Source: Actinomycetes bacterium (GTDB lineage: Bacteria; Actinomycetota; Acidimicrobiia; Spongiisociales; UBA5794). From it: a DNA stretch of 7,866 bases. The first letter of the stretch is position 1, and each line of letters starts with the position of its first letter. Of this stretch, positions 4,601 through 7,866 are shown one piece after another. The DNA lies in contig JAMBLL010000144.1 in assembly GCA_023336765.1 (NCBI GenBank), positions 1 through 7,866 on the forward strand, read 5' to 3'. Made by a program: the position numbers and the translations under genes. The notes under the pieces were generated by a model. The model saw only the letters and a list, made by a program, of their open reading frames with translations, did no database searches and was not told where the DNA came from.

Positions 4601-5916
4601 TGACCGCTCCCTCCGTCTGGCTGACAACGCTCGGCTGCTCCAAGAACCAGGTTGATTCCGACAAGATCTCTTCGGTCCTCGGCGAGTCTGGTTATGTCGA
4701 TGCATCGAGCCCTGAATCTGCTGATGTCGTGATGGTCAACACGTGCGGATTCATCGAGACGGCGAAGCAGGAGTCGATAGAGACGATCCTGGATTTGGCC
4801 GAGGCGAAGCGCGAGGACGCGAAACTCGTGGTGATGGGATGCATGGCCCAACGCTACGAGCAGGAACTGATCGAAGCGTTGCCTGAGGCTGATGCGGTGA
4901 TCGGGCTGTCGCGATACGGCGAACTCCTCGATGAGGTCGATAATCTCACGGGATGGCAGCCGATCCAGATATCGGGTGTCAAACGCTCGCACATGGACAT
5001 CCTTGAAGTGGTGCGACGCCCCACACCGACGATGCCCTACGCCTATGTGAAGGTCGCCGAAGGCTGCAACAAGACATGCGCGTTCTGTGCGATACCCCTC
5101 ATCAGGGGCAAGCAACGATCGCGAGCTGGCAACGGGATCGTCACTGAGATCGAAGGCCTTGTCGAAGGGGGAGTCCAGGAGGTGGTACTCGTTGCCCAGG
5201 ACCTCGCTGCGTACGGTCGCGACAACGATGCGGGGAGGATCGAACGCCTCGTGGATGAGGCAGCATCCGTGGATGGTCTTGCCCGCCTCCGTCTGTACTA
5301 CCTCTATCCCAAGGAGATCCGACAGGGTCTCATCGACGCGATGTCGGGACACCCAACGATCGCGAACTACTTCGACCTGTCCCTCCAGCACTCCTCGCCC
5401 AGGCTTCTTCGTGCGATGCGCAGGCCAGGCAGCGGAGACGGCCACCTCGCACTCATCGAACGGATCCGTAGCGCGGCACCTGACGCCGCGACGCGATCGA
5501 GTTTCATCGTTGGCTTCCCTGGCGAAACCGAAAGCGATGTGGAAGACCTCGCCGAGTTCCTCCGCCAGGCCCGCCTTGATTGGGCAGGCTTCTTCCCGTA
5601 CTCACGAGAAGAAGGGACCACTGCAGCGGAGATGGATGACCAGTTGCCAGCCGACATGATCGGTGAGCGACTTCGTTACATACAGACCATCCAGGAGGAG
5701 ATCACCGCTGAGAAGAGCGTGGCGAGCGTCGGGAACACGGTCCGGGTCCTCGTGGATCAGGTTGAGGATGGACAACCCGTGGGGCGCTCCTTCAGAGAGG
5801 CCCCCGAAATCGACGGGGTGATCCTCCTTGACAAGGGAACGGCAGGGGAGTGGGTGAACGCGACGATCGTGGGTGCCTACGGCACCGACACCACCGCGAC
5901 CGTTGTAAGCCTGTGA
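4600..5916 (+). CDS. rimO: Ribosomal protein S12 methylthiotransferase RimO
   Basis: The product is 438 residues, the usual RimO length. It is a radical SAM enzyme with two [4Fe-4S] clusters that adds a methylthio group to the conserved Asp of ribosomal protein S12. The N-terminal UPF0004 domain carries C13 (LGCSKNQVDS), C49 (NTCGFIETA) and C81 (GCMAQRY). The radical SAM domain has C156-x3-C160-x2-C163 (EGCNKTCAFC) followed by IPLIRGKQRSR. AQD at 199-201 followed by YG, SLQH at 261-264 and the YSREEGT segment point to RimO rather than the tRNA enzyme MiaB. The last 63 residues (about 376-438) form the TRAM domain used to bind the substrate. One small oddity is SLQH where PLQH is more common. 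ATG 4600 is chosen because the family begins just before the first Cys motif and a -10 box fits. It overlaps cinA by 4 nt. Confidence 0.97.
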   Translation: MTAPSVWLTTLGCSKNQVDSDKISSVLGESGYVDASSPESADVVMVNTCGFIETAKQESIETILDLAEAKREDAKLVVMGCMAQRYEQELIEALPEADAVIGLSRYGELLDEVDNLTGWQPIQISGVKRSHMDILEVVRRPTPTMPYAYVKVAEGCNKTCAFCAIPLIRGKQRSRAGNGIVTEIEGLVEGGVQEVVLVAQDLAAYGRDNDAGRIERLVDEAASVDGLARLRLYYLYPKEIRQGLIDAMSGHPTIANYFDLSLQHSSPRLLRAMRRPGSGDGHLALIERIRSAAPDAATRSSFIVGFPGETESDVEDLAEFLRQARLDWAGFFPYSREEGTTAAEMDDQLPADMIGERLRYIQTIQEEITAEKSVASVGNTVRVLVDQVEDGQPVGRSFREAPEIDGVILLDKGTAGEWVNATIVGAYGTDTTATVVSL

Positions 5917-7151
5917 ACGTCGAGACCCTCGCCATCGGTACGGAGCTGCTGCTCGGCCAGATCGTGAACACCAACGCTTCCGATATCGCCGTTCGGCTTG
6001 CAGAATCCGGCCTTACGCACATGCGCCAGACAGTGGTTGGCGACAATGCCGAACGGATGGAATCCGCGATCGCGCACGCAGTTGCACGTTCCGATGCTTT
6101 GATCATCACAGGCGGCATAGGTCCAACGGCTGACGACATCACGAGAGACGCTGTGGCTGCTGTGGCAGGGGTGCCCCTCTTCTTCGATGAGCAGTATGCA
6201 AAAGACATGCGAACACGTTGGGAGCGTCGCGCGAGAGACTTCCCAGAGTCGAATCTCCGACAGGCCTATCGACCAGAGGGTGCGATCGTGATAGAGAACC
6301 CCAAGGGGAGTGCACCCGGGTTCAGGATCGAGGTGGATGGATGTTGGGTCCTTGCGCTCCCTGGCGTGCCTGAGGAGATGTGGACGATGCTCGATGACCA
6401 GGTGATGCCTTTTCTTCGCTCTCTTGACGGCGAAGAATCATCGGTTGTTGTGTCGCGTGTGCTCCACACATGGGGGATGTCTGAGGCGGCCGTTGGTGAA
6501 CTGCTCGACGATCTGTTCCACACCTCACAGAATCCGACCGTCGCGTTCCTTGCGTCAGCGGGAGTCATCAAGATCCGACTGACGGCCCATGCCGCAACGA
6601 CAGATGATGCAAAAGCGCTCATCGAACCGCTTGATGTAGCAGTTCGATCGCGGCTCGGCGACCGTGTCTTTGGTGTCGACGATCAGACCATCGAGCAGAT
6701 CATCCACACGAGCCTGCTCGAACGTGGATGGACGATCGCAACTGCAGAGTCTGCGACAGCAGGACTCGTTGCGTCCAGGTTGACAAGCATCCCGGGTTCG
6801 AGCCAAACGTTCCGAGGGTCGATCGGTGCCTATGCGGCAGACATCAAGGTGTCGCTACTCGGGGTGTCCGCGTCAGTCATCGAAGAGAGGGGAATTGTGT
6901 CAGAGGACACGGCCCTGGCGATGGCTCACGGCGCACGTTCCTTGCTTGGTGCTGATGTTGCGGTCGCGGTGACAGGGTCTGCCGGCCCGACGGCGCTCGA
7001 GGTGGAGGCCGGGACCATGTGTGTTGCCGTTGTTACACCAAATGGCGAGCGTGCAAGGACGTTCAAGATGCCAGGCGACAGGGAACGGGTGCGGACCTAC
7101 ACAGCAACGGCAGCGCTCCATCAGGTTCGGCTCGCGCTCAGCAGTCCATGA
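5913..7151 (+). CDS. cinA: CinA family protein: MoaB-like domain fused to a PncC-type amidase domain
   Basis: The product is 412 residues, the normal length for full CinA. GTG 5913 is chosen because the family starts immediately with 'xVETLAIGTELLLGQIVNTN', and it overlaps the rimO stop as GTGA. The N-terminal COG1058/MoaB-like domain has TGGIGPTADDITRD (66-79), the phosphate-binding signature linked to ADP-ribose pyrophosphatase activity. The C-terminal domain resembles nicotinamide mononucleotide deamidase (PncC). It retains S280 in AES and K312 in the IKVSLLGV segment, residues at the positions I associate with the catalytic Ser and Lys. It is divergent elsewhere: AESATAG instead of the usual AESCTGG, and TGSAGPTALE (354-363) in place of the Gly-rich TGxAGPGGG loop. 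Together the domains would repair or recycle damaged pyridine nucleotides. The deamidase activity is uncertain here. It also overlaps thpR by 4 nt, so the three genes look translationally coupled. Confidence 0.95.
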   Translation: MNVETLAIGTELLLGQIVNTNASDIAVRLAESGLTHMRQTVVGDNAERMESAIAHAVARSDALIITGGIGPTADDITRDAVAAVAGVPLFFDEQYAKDMRTRWERRARDFPESNLRQAYRPEGAIVIENPKGSAPGFRIEVDGCWVLALPGVPEEMWTMLDDQVMPFLRSLDGEESSVVVSRVLHTWGMSEAAVGELLDDLFHTSQNPTVAFLASAGVIKIRLTAHAATTDDAKALIEPLDVAVRSRLGDRVFGVDDQTIEQIIHTSLLERGWTIATAESATAGLVASRLTSIPGSSQTFRGSIGAYAADIKVSLLGVSASVIEERGIVSEDTALAMAHGARSLLGADVAVAVTGSAGPTALEVEAGTMCVAVVTPNGERARTFKMPGDRERVRTYTATAALHQVRLALSSP

Positions 7152-7696
7152 GTGGACACGCCTTCTTTGCTGTGGATCTCACAGACGACGAGCGTCACGC
7201 CCTGTCCGCTGCGCTCGCTGATGCCAGTACCGGGAAGCCGATACCGGGGAGGCGACCACCGGTACCCAATTGGCACATCACGCTGCGATTCATCGGTGAT
7301 TGCAGTGATGTGGATGCTGACGTTGTCGCCCACGAGGTGGAACGTAACCTCTATGCGACGCCGGGCCGGGTATTCGTAACCGGGCTTGCTGCTTTTCCTC
7401 GACCGACGCGCTCGACGGTCCTGTTCGCGGCTATCGACGATCCCGAAGACCTGCTCGCACACCTCGCCTCTGTCTGTGAGACTGCGGCGAGAGACGTCGG
7501 GATGGATCCAGAGGAGCGACGCTATACACCCCACCTCACCCTGTCACGGCTACGCCCGCCGATGGACCTACGACACGTGATCGACTCCTTCGAGCCATTC
7601 CGTGTCCCCATCACGGTCGATGCCGTCACCCTGTTCCGCTCAAGTCGCACCCGCTCGGGCATCACGTACACCCCACTCCACACCATCGCGCTGTAA
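7148..7696 (+). CDS. thpR: RNA 2',3'-cyclic phosphodiesterase (2H family, LigT/ThpR)
   Basis: The product is 182 residues, typical for ThpR. Both catalytic HxT/Sx motifs of the 2H phosphoesterase superfamily are intact: HITL at 43-46 and HLTL at 129-132, about 86 residues apart as expected for the two lobes. The N-terminus AFFAVDL is the usual first strand, and the R-F-I-G following the first motif is also typical. Family members open 2',3'-cyclic phosphates on RNA ends to 2'-phosphates and can join tRNA halves in vitro; the cellular role is unsettled. The ATG overlaps the cinA stop (ATGA at 7148-7151), so its translation probably depends on cinA, and there is no separate ribosome site or -10 box. 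A cinA-ligT-recA order is known in Deinococcus, so recA may follow beyond the right edge; that is inference. Confidence 0.93.
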   Translation: MSGHAFFAVDLTDDERHALSAALADASTGKPIPGRRPPVPNWHITLRFIGDCSDVDADVVAHEVERNLYATPGRVFVTGLAAFPRPTRSTVLFAAIDDPEDLLAHLASVCETAARDVGMDPEERRYTPHLTLSRLRPPMDLRHVIDSFEPFRVPITVDAVTLFRSSRTRSGITYTPLHTIAL

Positions 7697-7726
7697 GCCG
7701 GCACTTCGGATTTTTGCGTGGCCGGC
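7697..7726 (+). other. Inverted repeat directly after thpR, possible weak terminator
   Basis: GCCGGCAC (7697-7704) can pair with GTG (7718-7720) plus CCGGC (7722-7726), with one bulged G, around a 13-nt loop holding TTTTT (7711-7715). It begins at the base after the thpR stop codon. No T run follows the stem, so if it terminates transcription it is not a classic intrinsic terminator. Confidence 0.4.
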
Positions 7727-7747
7727 GAGAACCGGTGAGACAACAGG

Positions 7748-7862
7748 CAGTAGTACGAAGTAGGTATGAGGTAGTACGACAAAACCCGTGAACTTCGCCG
7801 TCCTTAAGCGGCGCTTCGGATGTCAGCGGGGTGTGGAGGGTCGTAGCACGAAGGACGTACGA
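7748..7862. repeat. Degenerate TAGTACGA-type short repeats in non-coding DNA at the right edge
   Basis: TAGTACGA occurs at 7751-7758 and 7772-7779, with a variant TAGGTATGA between them at 7761-7769. Related TAGCACGA (7844-7851) and ACGTACGA (7855-7862) lie near the edge. The first three units form an approximate 11-bp tandem (7748-7779). GCACTTCGGAT (7701-7711) and GCGCTTCGGAT (7811-7821) are another near-identical pair, and CGCCG (7796-7800) can pair with CGGCG (7809-7813). No coding frame is supported between 7697 and 7866. The array may continue past the window. Confidence 0.6.
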
Positions 7863-7866
7863 GGCA

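Noticed and set aside
4510..5445. 311-codon minus-strand open frame opposite rimO
   Set aside because: It is entirely antisense to an unmistakable rimO with all Cys motifs. Long antisense frames are expected in GC-rich coding DNA.
7748..7866. CRISPR array
   Set aside because: The repeat units are about 8-11 bp, degenerate and nearly contiguous, with no constant-length spacers and no cas genes in the window.
1..7866. Defence island, prophage, integron or biosynthetic cluster
   Set aside because: No integrase, transposase, nuclease or helicase, toxin-antitoxin or carrier-protein genes are present. The content is housekeeping and envelope genes of uniform composition.

Overview
This window looks like chromosomal DNA of a high-GC actinobacterium. 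The evidence is the GC-rich codon use, secreted and lipoprotein leaders of actinobacterial type, several apparently leaderless genes with a TANNNT -10 box just before the ATG, and a rimO-cinA-thpR block like those often found beside recA. Acidimicrobiia or a relative is plausible, but the sequence alone cannot prove the class. No phage, IS, CRISPR, rRNA or tRNA gene was found, and nothing amounts to a complete new system. The interest lies in gene-start architecture, intergenic repeats and a few divergent protein families.

Layout. 1-83 is the 3' end of a plus-strand gene, possibly a class III aminotransferase. Two tandem copies of a 56-bp hairpin-bearing repeat follow (84-199), then a 15-bp perfect terminator stem (253-285). 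Next is a minus-strand gene for a secreted protein with two CX3C motifs (304-936). A 266-bp divergent spacer leads to a plus-strand gene for a charged, helical 135-residue protein (1203-1610). This converges on a minus-strand lipoprotein with an internally duplicated Cys module (1773-2351), and the gap between them holds degenerate 7-bp repeats. A divergent spacer of about 105 bp separates the lipoprotein from a plus-strand PHP-type histidinol-phosphatase-like gene (2457-3356). That gene's stop codon overlaps, in a shared CTAG, the stop of a minus-strand Tat-exported metallo-beta-lactamase-fold lipoprotein (3353-4174).

The right half is an all-plus housekeeping block. It starts with a small DUF1858-like protein lacking its usual cysteines (4323-4574). 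Then come rimO (4600-5916, S12 methylthiotransferase), cinA (5913-7151, nucleotide-repair type enzyme) and thpR (7148-7696, RNA 2',3'-cyclic phosphodiesterase). rimO/cinA and cinA/thpR each overlap by 4 nt, so translational coupling is likely. The final 170 bp are non-coding and carry an inverted repeat and degenerate TAGTACGA-type repeats that run off the edge.

Five starts (1203+, 2351-, 2457+, 4174-, 4600+) have no convincing Shine-Dalgarno site. Each has a TANNNT hexamer ending 6 or 7 nt before the ATG, as expected for leaderless mRNAs. The two starts with a good Shine-Dalgarno site (936-, 4323+) lack a hexamer at that position. This contrast is the most coherent signal in the window.
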